From: Flavobacterium sp. HTF
GTDB taxonomy: Bacteria > Bacteroidota > Bacteroidia > Flavobacteriales > Flavobacteriaceae
Length of the DNA: 64,000 nt
Assembly (NCBI RefSeq): GCF_003105115.1
Contig: NZ_QETH01000001.1
Location: 1 to 64,000 of the forward strand
Direction: 5' to 3'
Below the pieces are notes generated by a model. That model was not told the origin of the DNA, searched no databases, and saw only the letters and a list, made by a program, of their open reading frames with translations. The stretch's first letter is position 1. Each line of letters starts with the position of its first letter. Shown here one piece after another: positions 38,001 through 44,071 of this stretch. Both the position numbers and the translations under genes were made by a program.

Positions 38001-41000
38001 AGTAAGTAATGTGACTTGTAACGGAAGCGCTAACGGTGCTGTGAAATTCACAGTTGCTGATTATGCAGGTGGTTATACAGCTACATTAACAGCAGGAACT
38101 GGTACCTTAACTCAAACAGGTAATACTGTAAATGTTACAGGTTTAGTACCGGGAACTTATACAGTTCTGGTTACAGATGCAATCACAGGTTGTACTGCTC
38201 CGGCTTCTGTTGTAGTTGGTCAGCCGACAGTATTGAATTTAGCTTTAGTAAGTAATGTAAACGCCAATTGTAATTTTGGTGCAAAAGTTACTGTACTGGC
38301 TAGCGGAGGTACTCCAAACTACAAATATGTTTATGGTGTTGACGGATTTACTCCAAACATCTTAGATTATGATACAGTTGCCAATGCAGTTTTAGATGCA
38401 ACAGTAAGTACAGAATGGGATTTCTATGCTATGGATGCAAACGGATGTACTGTTAAACTTGATGTAACAATTGATACAGATGATTTACCAAAAATCAACT
38501 CATCTGCAGGATTATATTGCTACACTGGAGGGCCAGTGCCAATTACAATCACTGGAACATATGTTGGAACTCCAACTTACAGTATTGGAAACGGATACCA
38601 ATCTAGCCCTAACTTTGTATTGAATGCGCCAGGAAACTACAAATTCTATATCAAAGATGGTAATGGTTGTATTGTTGAAAGTCCATACACTCTAAACCAG
38701 GAATTATTATTAAAAGCTACACTGACAAAAGATTTAGATTGTGCAGGAGCAGCGACTATAACATTATTGGCAACTCAGGGAACGCTTACTTATGCAGGTT
38801 TCGAAGTTGACTTTAACGGAAACGGATACACTGCTGCTACATCTCCTTACACTGCAACTGCTGCCGGAACTTATACTTTCAGAGTAACAGACAGTCAGGG
38901 ATGTCAGTCACTATCTATGCCAGTGGTAGTAACACCAATAACAACTCCAACAGCAACATTCACACAAACAAATGTTAGTTGTATTGGAGGAAATAACGGA
39001 AGCGTAATTGTTACGGCTGCAAATGGTGTTTTACCATATCAGTACAGTATCGACGGATTACCATTCCAGGCTTCTAATATATTCACGGGATTAACTGCCG
39101 GAACTCATAACATTATTGTAAGAGATGCTAAACAATGTACATCAGTAGCTATAATAGCTACAATTACAGAGCCAACAGCTCTTGCAGCGACAGCAGTTCT
39201 AACTCAGGGATTGACTTGTGGTTCAGGAAATGCAACTCAACCGGCAATTGTTACGATTAATGTAACTGCCGGAACAGGAACAGCTCCTTACCAATATAGT
39301 TTCAATGGAGGAACAAATTACGGAACAACTAATACGTACACAACGTTTAACGCAGGTACAATAACAGCTTCTGTTAAAGATGCTAACAACTGTATTATCG
39401 CTGTACCGGTAAGTATTACTATTCCGGCAATCGATCCGCCAGTAATTGACAATGTTACCGGAACACCAATCTGGTGTGCACCAACTGCAAATACAACAAG
39501 TACAGTTACTGTTGCTGTTTCACATGGTGTTGGGGCATTAAATTTTGTTATTCTTTCTCCGGCAAGTGCGGTAACAAACACTTCAGGAGCTACAAGCGGA
39601 ATATTTACAGGATTAACAGCAGATACCTACATATTCCAGGTAACTGATGCAAATGGATGTAAAGATCAAGCTTCTTATACAGTTGCACCACTAGTTAACA
39701 TTACTGCTGACGGTCAGTTAGTAAATGATGTTAGTTGTAATGGAGGTGCTAATGGATCAGTGAAATTTAATATTGATAATTTCAATGGTACTTATACAGT
39801 TGCATTAATTGGTGGTCCAACTACAGGAACTATCACTCAGGCAGGAAAAGTGGTAACACTAACAAACCTTCCGGCTGGAGCTTATACAATTGAAGTAACA
39901 GATGCAATTACTGGCTGTAAAGCAGTACGCTCTGTAACGGTAGGACAACCAGCAATATTAACATTAACTGAAACAGGAAATATTAATGCTAACTGTAACT
40001 CTGGAGCTCAGGTAAGCGTTGCTGCTGCAGGTGGAACACCAGATTATAAATATGCATTTGTTGTAAGTGGAGCAACTCCTGTTGCAACAGATTATACAAA
40101 CAGTAATAATGCTGTTTTAGATCAGGCGGTAAGTTTGAACTGGGATGCTTATGTTCTTGATTCAAAAGGATGTGTAACATTTATTCCAATTGTAATTGAT
40201 GAAGATCCATTGCCAACTGCTATCACTGCGGTTGTTGCAAGTCAGTGTCCATCACCAACAGGTCAGTTTACATTCACAGTTAGTGTAGGTTCAGGTATGG
40301 CTCCTTATGAGTACAGTATCGGAAATGGTTTCCAAACTAGTCCAACATTCACAGTGCCTTCAGGAACATATGATGTGACAGTACGTGATGCAAATGGTTG
40401 TGAGGTTACGGCAACAGCTGCTGTAAATATTGCACCGGCATTACAACTTGATGCAGTTGTAACAGCATTACCAAGCTGTACGGCAAATAACGGTACGATC
40501 ACTGCTACTGCTACTGGTGGTTCAGGAACTGCTAATTACAGATATACTTTAGACGGAGGTTTTAGTTATGCAACTACTCCTACAGTATTTATTAATGTAG
40601 CTCCGGGTACTCACATTATCAGAGTTAGAGATGTACTTACTTTATGTTCATTTGAAGTTACTGTTGAAATTGCTCCTGCAACTATCATTACAGGATTAAC
40701 ATTAACAGGTAAAAATGTATCATGTAAAGGTTTTGCAGACGGATCTATCACAACAAATCTGGCTCCAAACGGACCAGGCGTAAATGATAACCCGGTTTAT
40801 ACTTATACATTGACAGGAACGACAGTTTTAGGTGTTGCTGTTAGCAGACCGGCTCAGACTTTAAATGTATTTGAAAACCTTGAAGCGGGAGATTATACAG
40901 TAACAGTTACATCAGGAAGAGGTTGTGTTGATTCTGAAGATATCAGAATTGCTGAGCCTCAGCCAATTGTTGTCGCTGCTCCGGTAATTGCACAATATGG

Positions 41001-44000
41001 TTGTGCTTCAGGAACAAACACTTCAAATTATGCTACTATTACAGTAAGCACAGTTACAGGTGGTTCAGGAAATTATATTACTTACGAATTCCTTAAAAAT
41101 GGAGTAGTAGTTCAAACAGGTTCTTCAAATGTTTATAGCGAATCAAACTTCCTTGGAGGTAATTACACTGTAAATGTTTATGATGATAATGGTTGTATTG
41201 GTTCTACGGTAGCTCCGGTTACTATTAATCCTTTCATTAGCATGGATGCTGTAAATGTTGCGGTAAACACAGCAGTTACATGTATTTCTAATGAAGATAT
41301 TACAGTATCTGTAACATCAACAGGAGGAACACCGGTATTACTAAATTATACTGTAACAGGTCTGAACGGAAATACTTATAACCAAACTAATACAAATGGT
41401 GTTTTCACAGGTTTAATAATAGGAGATTACTTAATTAAAGTTGAAAATCCTGCTACAGGATGTACAATCGAGAAAATCCATTATGTAAATGATCCTAATA
41501 CTTTCGAAATTAAAGCAGTAACAGTAAACGGAAAAATCTGTTTCGGTACAACTGACGGAAGTGTAGATTTAACTTTTGTGGATAACCAACTGGTTCCAAC
41601 AAATGATGCAGGTGCTTTTGATTACACAATCACTGGTCCACTTACACTTACAGGAACTACAACAAATGCAGGTCCATTCCATATTGCGAATCTAATTGCA
41701 GGTCAGTATACTGTTGTTGCAAAATTGGTTAACAATCCAGAATGTACTGTAACAACATTGTTCACAATCGAACAACCGGCTGCAGCGTTGACACTAGTAA
41801 CAACTCAGTCTGACATTACTTGTATAACAGGTAACAATGACGGAATAATTACAGCTGTTGCAACTGGAGGATGGGATAGTAAATACCAATACCAGTTAGT
41901 ACTAGGCGGAACAACATTGATCGATTATTCTGATCAGTCTGTATTCTCTGGATTATCTGCAGGTGTTTACACTATAAATGTTAAAGATGGTAATGATTGT
42001 ATCGCTACGACAACTGCAACATTAGTTGTTCCGGCACCAATCGTTATTGTAACATCACCAGATGTAATGTTAACATGTTATGGAGAGAAAACGGCTACCA
42101 TTTCTGCTACAAGCGTAACAGGTGGTCAGGGAAGTAATTATTTATATACTTTAAATATTGTTTCTGCTAATCCGGTTATTTCTTCAGGTCCTCAGGCATC
42201 TCCGGTATTCACTGATTTAGGTGCAGGAACTTATACAATAACAGTAACTGACGGATTTAATTGTTCTGCAACTTCTGGTAACATCGTAGTAGATCAGCCA
42301 ACAGAAGTAAAAGCAACTTTAGTGAAATCTAAAGGTGTAGCATGTACAACATTAGCTCAGCTTACGTTAAGTGCGGTTGGAGGATCAGCTCCTTATACAT
42401 ACAGTGCTGATGCTACTTTTGCTACAGTGATCGGATCATTTACTACTTCGGTAACATTTGATGTCGCTCCTGGTTCTTACAAGTATTTTGTTAAGGATGC
42501 ACAAGGTTGTGTGAGTGTAGTTTCAAATGACATTAAAGTTGATCCTTTAGAGCCATTAACACTTACTTTAGATCAATCTAATGCAGTAGTAAAATGTACA
42601 GGTGATAACAGCGCCGTTATTGTTGCAACAGCAACAGGAGGTTTAGGAAGCTATCTATATACATTATATAATAATGTTGGTACTGTTTTAGCAGGACCTC
42701 AGGCAGATAACAGATTCGAAGGTCTTGTTGCAGGAACTTACAGCGTAAAAGTTGACAGTGAAGATTGTTCTCAAATTTCGGGAGCAATTACAATCAGCCA
42801 GCCAGCGACACCATTTACTGCTACAGTAACAGTTACTCCGGTATACTGTTTTGGAGAAAAAACAGGTAGAATCGAAGTTGTTGGTGCAGGTGGTACAGGT
42901 GCTTATGTTTATTCTATCTCACCAAGATCTGACCAATATTTTGATACTGGAATATTCGAGAGATTAGAAGTTGGTACATATACAATTTTGGCTAACGATG
43001 AGAATGGATGTTTATTTAGACAAGAAGTAGAAATTACAGGACCAACAGCTCCATTATTCGTAGGAGTGACGCCTGGATCTATACACGGAGAAGAATGTTT
43101 AGGTGACTCTAATGGTGGATTTACAATTGATATCCAGGGAGGTACAACACCTTACACAGTAAGCTTAGATGATAAAAACGGAACGTACGAAACAGTTACA
43201 ACAATACCTCATCCATTTGATAATATCAAAGGAGGTATCCACAAAGTGTTCGTAAAAGATGCTAATGGTTGTGAATTCACAATCACTGTTAATGTTCCAT
43301 TACCGGTAGATTTAACTTCATCAGTAGAAGTTGTTTATGGTTGTGAAACGAATACAGTAACTGTAAATGTTCTGGATACAACAATTGATCCTGCAGATAT
43401 TGACTATGCTCTTGATGATATAAATGGTCCTTACCAGGCTGAGAATGAATTTAAAGATCTTCTTGCCGGTCCTCACAAAATATTTGTAAGACACACTAAT
43501 AGTTGTATTTTAGAAACAGCGCCGTTTACAATTCAAGGTTTTGCTAAACTGGGTATTACAGTAGTTTCAGCTGGAAAAACTGAAATGAACGTAATTGAAG
43601 TTATCGGTGTAGGAGGTAAAAAAGATTACCTATACAGCTTCAACGATGAGCCATTTACATCAGATAACAAATACAAAATCTACAAATCCGGAGATTATAA
43701 AGTAGTGGTTAGAGATCAAAATGGTTGTGAGGCAACAATAGTTGTTCCAATGATTTATGTTGATGTTTGCGTACCGGATCACTTTACTCCAAACGGAGAT
43801 GGTCAGTTTGACGAATGGGGTCCTGGTTGTACAAATATTTACAACAACCTTACTTTCGAAATCTTTGACAGATACGGTCGTGTAATTGCTAAATATCACT
43901 ATGGTCAAAAATGGGATGGTAAATATGACGGTGCCGAATTACCAACAGGTGATTACTGGTATGTTCTTAAACTAAATGACGAGAAAGATGCAAGAGAGTT

Positions 44001-44028
44001 TGTTGGACATTTCACTTTATACAGATAA
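23065..44028 (+). CDS. sprB: Giant mobile cell-surface adhesin SprB
   Basis: 6987 residues, somewhat longer than F. johnsoniae SprB (669 kDa). SprB is secreted by T9SS and carried along the cell surface by the gliding motor. Signal peptide 1-25 (ending FFGQ). Residues about 30-375 form an N-terminal domain of the kind found before DUF11 repeats, then a DUF11-like Ig domain (about 370-480, KLSYEIGFQNTGNDNATSFTIRDQLP). SprB-type repeats, each with one Cys near its start and a GG..PY.Y core, fill about 720-6890; a non-repeat jelly-roll-like domain is inserted at about 1213-1430. The C-terminal ~90 residues (CVPDHFTPNGDGQFDEW...IFDRYGRVI...YDGAELPTGDYWYVL...GHFTLYR) are a type B gliding-associated sorting domain. 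Transcribed with sprD upstream and sprF downstream. Confidence 0.93.
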   Translation: MRKPTINKVLLAIVFLLISHEFFGQTPVVPFKTRYDNSIKGDMLLIGNNILSQHKTNNYNTTGTANNDIGNMVNVDIDTDNTTVNSSSADLIVPSNTGCYKIVYAGLYWSAVVKGSAAIEDVKFKVPNATAYENIKGTRIYYQNATNGKTNSYACYADVTSLVSAQGTGTYTVANVSTLTGARPNEEGLSAGWSLFVVYEDPKLPSKYITSFDGFSIISSTNNLTIPVSGFKTIPSGPVRAKYAFSAIEGDRPYSGDFLQINGSTIGATNNAGTAIRPSNNFFNSTVSYINTVTNTPELFTNRNPSSSNTLGFDAGILNIPNPATTGNPGGSVIKNGDTSANIRLGSNLDIYYFYFNAFAVDIIEPKIVLTKIVKNDKGVEIGGQNVTLGQKLSYEIGFQNTGNDNATSFTIRDQLPINIIFNYPADLGPLPTGVTVQSYNAATRNIVFNVNNSVVKVGDPVKTITFNVQVVPDCSMLSEACSNSIDNSAYATYKGTLNPTFTISDDPSVNTNTGCILIPKATNFLVGVDGCKFSANVTLCKDDVDLVAANGYSDYTWYSDAAHTVVIGKGQTLNVKNPGTYYVYNLAAAPCRSIYQEFIVTRFGNTATNPVIASADEVVTCPDTGKPFPNIYLCGNNASKLIKTNITETTSSIVWEKLDTAICPSNNKLCPNEDKDCTGWSHVFTGPDYLANTAGQYRLTINYAGACFNRFYFNVYENKLNATETHTDITCSKNGSITVGGVPSGYEYAISADPNGAIGTYQPSNIFSIATPGFYTVHIRQIGVTTNPCDFTIPGIQIRNRNLTITKTVTNALCSDGKGSIDVAANNVDGQYLYRIYNGTTLVNSFGPTNDSHYVFPNLNPGINYSIEVYSGNITIAGNTVTSDCKVVETQALQAAPAAISATAALTVPLTTCSDGKIVVTTTGGTAPYFYFVNGSTTFETSNEIIVTAPGKYDIVVVDSNNCSTTTSITVTANPKPVYTVTKTDINCSGEKTQITVNVTNANGYTLEYSINGGTFTTNPVFPNLSGGTYSIVVRYTLLGTTCTDPATSITITEPANALSASAGVSELAGCDPSGNGYGKVRITNPQGGTPPYTYSFDGGNIYGPSNEAYVAAGTYTLYVKDSKGCVYSMPGVILDPKPADPTIAVGAPVFNCNGTATSTVTVTNGGGANYTYEYYLDNVLNTNTPSNVFLNVPSGSHTVSVKYTLVSVPTYSNLLIENFGSGSPTTSPGIASAYCFNDQRVNPPYTCSLNGNPTRSVEDNQYSVASFFWRNDTAWFPFKDHTTNGVDENGRYLLVNIGSAAGPYGILYSKPIVDVIPNQPVMVDLYVANLLNQGKDGAAPIVRFELVNSAGVVVATQDTGKIAEASNDPNRTKWVPINLSLNPGNNTNLTFRIRSGSVDYGGNDLVIDDIWVRQIPKSCISQKDFPIVIDSNKAFSASITGFKDLTCAGSNNGEITIAAQNFNLPYGFDYSLDNGTTWVNSKVSPVTATGLSDKTYAIRVRFDSSASSCVFPFSQVIKAPSALTVTAQVTAQPTCTNGASITATANGGTPNYQYELRQTNGVTVVVPFQSSNVFTNVATGSYTVVARDANSCSSPASVRVDINAPNLPTASLAASSDLCYDTTNQSTLVVTATGTGTLTYSLDGAPAQNSNTFTNVGPGTHNVVVRDSNNCTATVSNIVIAPELKGSAAISKTLDCTTSPDASITVTITGGTANFTYKVKRGTGSYGSSVAVTGTSFVYPAPAADLYTFEITDSKGCVTTTSATINPITNPTVTASKVDATCNGASTGSVQLVGAGGSGGYTYSFNGSATFIAQSDYSGLAAGTYSYQVMDSKGCKSAVGSITITQPTTLTATATATTFTCNASNVKQAATVTIAVPTTGTAPYEYSFDGGTVFTSTRTLSVTDNGTNQTISYVVKDAQGCKTPVQTITINRLNPPTNLTFSAANVTCTATTTTVTATATNGVGALTYSITSPAASVATNTTGVFAGLAAGTYNFKVTDANGCYFEKPFTINAVTPIDVAANKTSDVLCKGGNTGSGTYTVSGNATVGAYTYTLSPNTATITKAGNVLTLTNATAGTYTIQVTDNATGCQASKAITITEPANALTFTTTSTNVSCNNDNSQITVTATGGTPNYTYGFAKNPSTVPTAGYANSNVLTVDTNSGVDVTWDVYTKDVNGCVTKNTVTIAKDNLPTVTATNNNQCTGTGNTFNITATGTGLAPLQYSIDGTNFQSSNIFSVAAGTYTVTVKDKNGCTATTAAALVIYPRLTAVGSVTKELDCTVSPNATITVTITGGKGPFTYTSRKGAGATSAPSASLAGPTFTFPVTPANADTYTFVITDANGCQTTAVTKVDPITNPTVTAVPVNASCNGTADGSVTLTGAGGSGGFTYSNNATTGFTTDAIFDGLAAGSYTFYVKDSKGCTGSVAVVIGQPTTLAVTVTAVPFSCNTSNAKVAGTVTINVTAGTGTAPYQYSFNGSGFSANNVLTLNDNGADQPYTYAVRDAKGCPVTGSGTLLRLNPPTDLTFASPAVTCNATTTTVTLTAVNGVGTLRYETVAPSLVIIPKQTSNAFANLAPGTYTFRVTDANGCYYTEAYIVNPVTPISVISNKTSDVLCKGGNTGSGTYTVSGNATAGAYTYTLTPNTATIAKAGNILTLTNAVAGTYTIQVTDSATGCTSSIGLTIGEPANALGITSAVATNVNCNNDNSQITVTATGGTPNYTYVFAKNPSTAPSSGYGNSNILTVDTNSGADLVWDVYVKDANGCIAKSTATVILDAMPSVTAVVNNQCTGSASTFTITATGTGLAPLTYSKDGTNFQTSNVFSVASGTYTIYVKDKNGCIASAPAATIVYPQLTAAGTVTKELDCTATPNATITVTIGGGRSQFTYTVQKGAGTPSAASAPIAGPTFTYSVTPANADTYTFVITDANGCSKTAVVTVAPITNPTVTAAQTNASCNGALDGSVTLTGAGGSGNFTYSNNATTGFTVNPTFTGLAAGAYTFYVKDSKGCTGSVAVTITQPLTLAATTVTVPFSCNTTNGKVAGTVTVNVTAGTGTAGYQYSFNGGGFGSNNVLTLNDNGADQPYTYIVKDAKGCTVSGSGTLLRLNPPTDLAFASLPVTCTATTTTVTLTTTNGVGTLQFETIAPSPVIIAKQTSNAFANLAPGTYMFKVTDANGCYYTESYTINPVTPITVLGNKLSDVLCNAGNTGSIRYTVSGFATTYSYTINGGAPVLAQTSPTINLTNLVAGAYAIVVTDNATGCTANESITISQPAAALSATYAAINGNCFVSTSEVTVTPSGGTPVYRYSFVQDGLPAGAYSNNNKANLDPAVSLNWDVHVIDANGCTFKLDITITKDAVPTVTASATGQCFGVGTYTITATPGTGLVAPLTYSINNGASYQTGNTFPITTPGNYTIKIKDGNGCTADSNVVIVDNKLGLTAVLDKDITCSVPTAAQVTLTPNGGTAPYTYEYKEAGDLTETAMASNVFNTTVAGSYTFTVTDSRGCIFVTTTPVIITTPVNPDITNVVQTQFISCYGDTNAAISITIDNTAGQAPFVYTVLNTTTGVNYGTQTSGLAAGNYIITVRDAKGCTDTFPFPIAQPADIVVVHHAVPITCTGAGVSKGSVIVDSVVGGVGPYNYFVTGVNGYNQSELNNLGTTSVNFNVVDFGLYQINIVDANGCSKLIQNVLVASPPEDLDITVTPPPADCSSLGSAVVAIGALSTNITGNGPFHFAVYTGPGMTYTSPTTLPWYNEDVLGTPGSKKTTIPNLLPGVKYTFIVHDAGTGCYYYETAQFAIPTSSTLTTSALVANNVTCRGSANGNVSFAINSVYPAATPVSYEILNSQTLVSTGISGTGSVPPNGTLNVTNLGPLSFGNYIVVVRETAGATHAGCSIATVPFNITQSAIDLSITASVSKNANCNPNSGVITAIAKDGTAPYTYQLLLATAPAPTAVSAGWAAANTFNRNAGNYIAYVKDAYGCIKQVSITLDKDADPTITAPALICYDGNPFTFTITGTVDPAIVGAATYSVDGSVFQTSPTFTFNAPKVYTLAIKDGNGCIATTTYEVKPQLQLAANLTKELDCTGTPNATITLTATGGYNTLYTYEYSVNGSGFTTMPSNVLSTSVLGNYVFRVSDAKLPLPSCQATATFTLDPIPATLFTTVQAPVKCFGGADGTITVNVTTGVGPYQYQLDGGTFQTSNVFTGLAAGTSYIITVRDSKSCLYPSTPITIVQPTALTATSTLTTPLTCATGNVPTKALVTVTGANGTPNYLYSFDNGATYTSTNTYEAFAGTTFNVLVKDANGCIFTLVNGVDIPALNPPTITNITGTPVYCNPVASRTSTVTITTTNGVGTLAYAILSPASATTNVSGASSGIFTSLDPDTYLFEVTDDNGCKDQKSFTVAPVTNITISGELVNNVTCNGNANGAVKFTVANYAGGYTATLTAGTGTLTQTGNTVNVTGLVPGTYTVEVTDAITGCINSTSVNVTQPPVLAITVVSNVNANCNIGAKVEVAATGGTPNYVYAFVKDGVTPLAGDYTNVANAVLNAADANWDVYVKDANNCTQKVDVVIATDAFPTINSSAGLYCYTGGPVPITITGTYVGTPTYSIGNGYQASPNFVLNAPGNYMFYIKDGNGCIVSRPYTLNQELRLDATLTKDLDCTGAATITLLATQGTLTYTGFEVDFNGGGYTAATSPYTATAAGTYTFRVTDSQGCQSLSIPVVVTPITTPTATFTQTNVSCIGGNTGSIIVTAANGVLPYQYNINGGTFQTSNIFTGLTAGTYNIIVRDAKQCTSVAITATITQPTALAATAVLTQGLTCSSTGNATQAATVTVNVTAGTGTAPYQYSFNGGTNYGTANTYTTFNAGTVTAYVKDANNCIIAVPVTITIPALNPPTNMDINGTPIYCAPIANTTSTVTISNVINGVGSLQYEILSPVAVAKQASAVFTGLTPNTYLFQVTDANGCTYQESYVVKPVTNISVSGQLVSNVTCNGSANGAVKFTVADYAGGYTATLTAGTGTLTQTGNTVNVTGLVPGTYTVLVTDAITGCTAPASVVVGQPTVLNLALVSNVNANCNFGAKVTVLASGGTPNYKYVYGVDGFTPNILDYDTVANAVLDATVSTEWDFYAMDANGCTVKLDVTIDTDDLPKINSSAGLYCYTGGPVPITITGTYVGTPTYSIGNGYQSSPNFVLNAPGNYKFYIKDGNGCIVESPYTLNQELLLKATLTKDLDCAGAATITLLATQGTLTYAGFEVDFNGNGYTAATSPYTATAAGTYTFRVTDSQGCQSLSMPVVVTPITTPTATFTQTNVSCIGGNNGSVIVTAANGVLPYQYSIDGLPFQASNIFTGLTAGTHNIIVRDAKQCTSVAIIATITEPTALAATAVLTQGLTCGSGNATQPAIVTINVTAGTGTAPYQYSFNGGTNYGTTNTYTTFNAGTITASVKDANNCIIAVPVSITIPAIDPPVIDNVTGTPIWCAPTANTTSTVTVAVSHGVGALNFVILSPASAVTNTSGATSGIFTGLTADTYIFQVTDANGCKDQASYTVAPLVNITADGQLVNDVSCNGGANGSVKFNIDNFNGTYTVALIGGPTTGTITQAGKVVTLTNLPAGAYTIEVTDAITGCKAVRSVTVGQPAILTLTETGNINANCNSGAQVSVAAAGGTPDYKYAFVVSGATPVATDYTNSNNAVLDQAVSLNWDAYVLDSKGCVTFIPIVIDEDPLPTAITAVVASQCPSPTGQFTFTVSVGSGMAPYEYSIGNGFQTSPTFTVPSGTYDVTVRDANGCEVTATAAVNIAPALQLDAVVTALPSCTANNGTITATATGGSGTANYRYTLDGGFSYATTPTVFINVAPGTHIIRVRDVLTLCSFEVTVEIAPATIITGLTLTGKNVSCKGFADGSITTNLAPNGPGVNDNPVYTYTLTGTTVLGVAVSRPAQTLNVFENLEAGDYTVTVTSGRGCVDSEDIRIAEPQPIVVAAPVIAQYGCASGTNTSNYATITVSTVTGGSGNYITYEFLKNGVVVQTGSSNVYSESNFLGGNYTVNVYDDNGCIGSTVAPVTINPFISMDAVNVAVNTAVTCISNEDITVSVTSTGGTPVLLNYTVTGLNGNTYNQTNTNGVFTGLIIGDYLIKVENPATGCTIEKIHYVNDPNTFEIKAVTVNGKICFGTTDGSVDLTFVDNQLVPTNDAGAFDYTITGPLTLTGTTTNAGPFHIANLIAGQYTVVAKLVNNPECTVTTLFTIEQPAAALTLVTTQSDITCITGNNDGIITAVATGGWDSKYQYQLVLGGTTLIDYSDQSVFSGLSAGVYTINVKDGNDCIATTTATLVVPAPIVIVTSPDVMLTCYGEKTATISATSVTGGQGSNYLYTLNIVSANPVISSGPQASPVFTDLGAGTYTITVTDGFNCSATSGNIVVDQPTEVKATLVKSKGVACTTLAQLTLSAVGGSAPYTYSADATFATVIGSFTTSVTFDVAPGSYKYFVKDAQGCVSVVSNDIKVDPLEPLTLTLDQSNAVVKCTGDNSAVIVATATGGLGSYLYTLYNNVGTVLAGPQADNRFEGLVAGTYSVKVDSEDCSQISGAITISQPATPFTATVTVTPVYCFGEKTGRIEVVGAGGTGAYVYSISPRSDQYFDTGIFERLEVGTYTILANDENGCLFRQEVEITGPTAPLFVGVTPGSIHGEECLGDSNGGFTIDIQGGTTPYTVSLDDKNGTYETVTTIPHPFDNIKGGIHKVFVKDANGCEFTITVNVPLPVDLTSSVEVVYGCETNTVTVNVLDTTIDPADIDYALDDINGPYQAENEFKDLLAGPHKIFVRHTNSCILETAPFTIQGFAKLGITVVSAGKTEMNVIEVIGVGGKKDYLYSFNDEPFTSDNKYKIYKSGDYKVVVRDQNGCEATIVVPMIYVDVCVPDHFTPNGDGQFDEWGPGCTNIYNNLTFEIFDRYGRVIAKYHYGQKWDGKYDGAELPTGDYWYVLKLNDEKDAREFVGHFTLYR
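26701..27345 (+). other. Jelly-roll-like domain inside SprB
   Basis: SprB residues about 1213-1428 differ from the flanking repeats. They begin with LLIENFGSGSP, contain aromatic-rich WRNDTAWFPF and GRYLLVNIG, and end in RSGSVDYGGNDLVIDDIWVRQIP. This order (ENFG start, DDI-V end) is typical of carbohydrate-binding-like beta-sandwich domains in Bacteroidota surface proteins. A ligand is not known. Confidence 0.55.
27403..43330 (+). repeat. Nine super-repeats of about 587 residues in SprB
   Basis: The equivalent codon of the first module (V, L or I just before the Cys in NVTCNG-type motifs) recurs at 27403, 29149, 30901, 32656, 34489, 36301, 38011, 39730 and 41536, i.e. every 1746, 1752, 1755, 1833, 1812, 1710, 1719 and 1806 nt. 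Each unit holds seven SprB-type modules in fixed order, recognisable by NVTCxGxxNG, NxNCxxxxxITVTATGGTPNY, NQCxGxxxTFxITATG, TKELDCTxxPNATIT, NASCNGxxDGSVTLTGAGG, SCNxxxxKxAGTVTINVTAGTGTAPYQYSF and VTCxATTTTVTLTxxNGVGTL. Units 2-3 and units 6-7 are the most alike at the DNA level. Confidence 0.85.
43765..44028 (+). other. Type B T9SS sorting domain of SprB
   Basis: The last ~87 residues carry FTPNGDGQFDEW, NLTFEIFDRYGRVIAK, WDGKYDGAELPTGDYWYVLKL and GHFTLYR, matching the gliding-motility-associated C-terminal domain. Proteins with this type usually need a dedicated SprF-like partner, which follows directly. Confidence 0.88.
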
Positions 44029-44071
44029 CAAAATAATAGCCCCTGTGATGTTATCTAAAAAAATTATTACA

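Noticed and set aside
43976-44071. Longer N-terminus for SprF beginning inside sprB
   Set aside because: It would bury the signal peptide 32 residues in; the ATG at 44072 gives a standard one.
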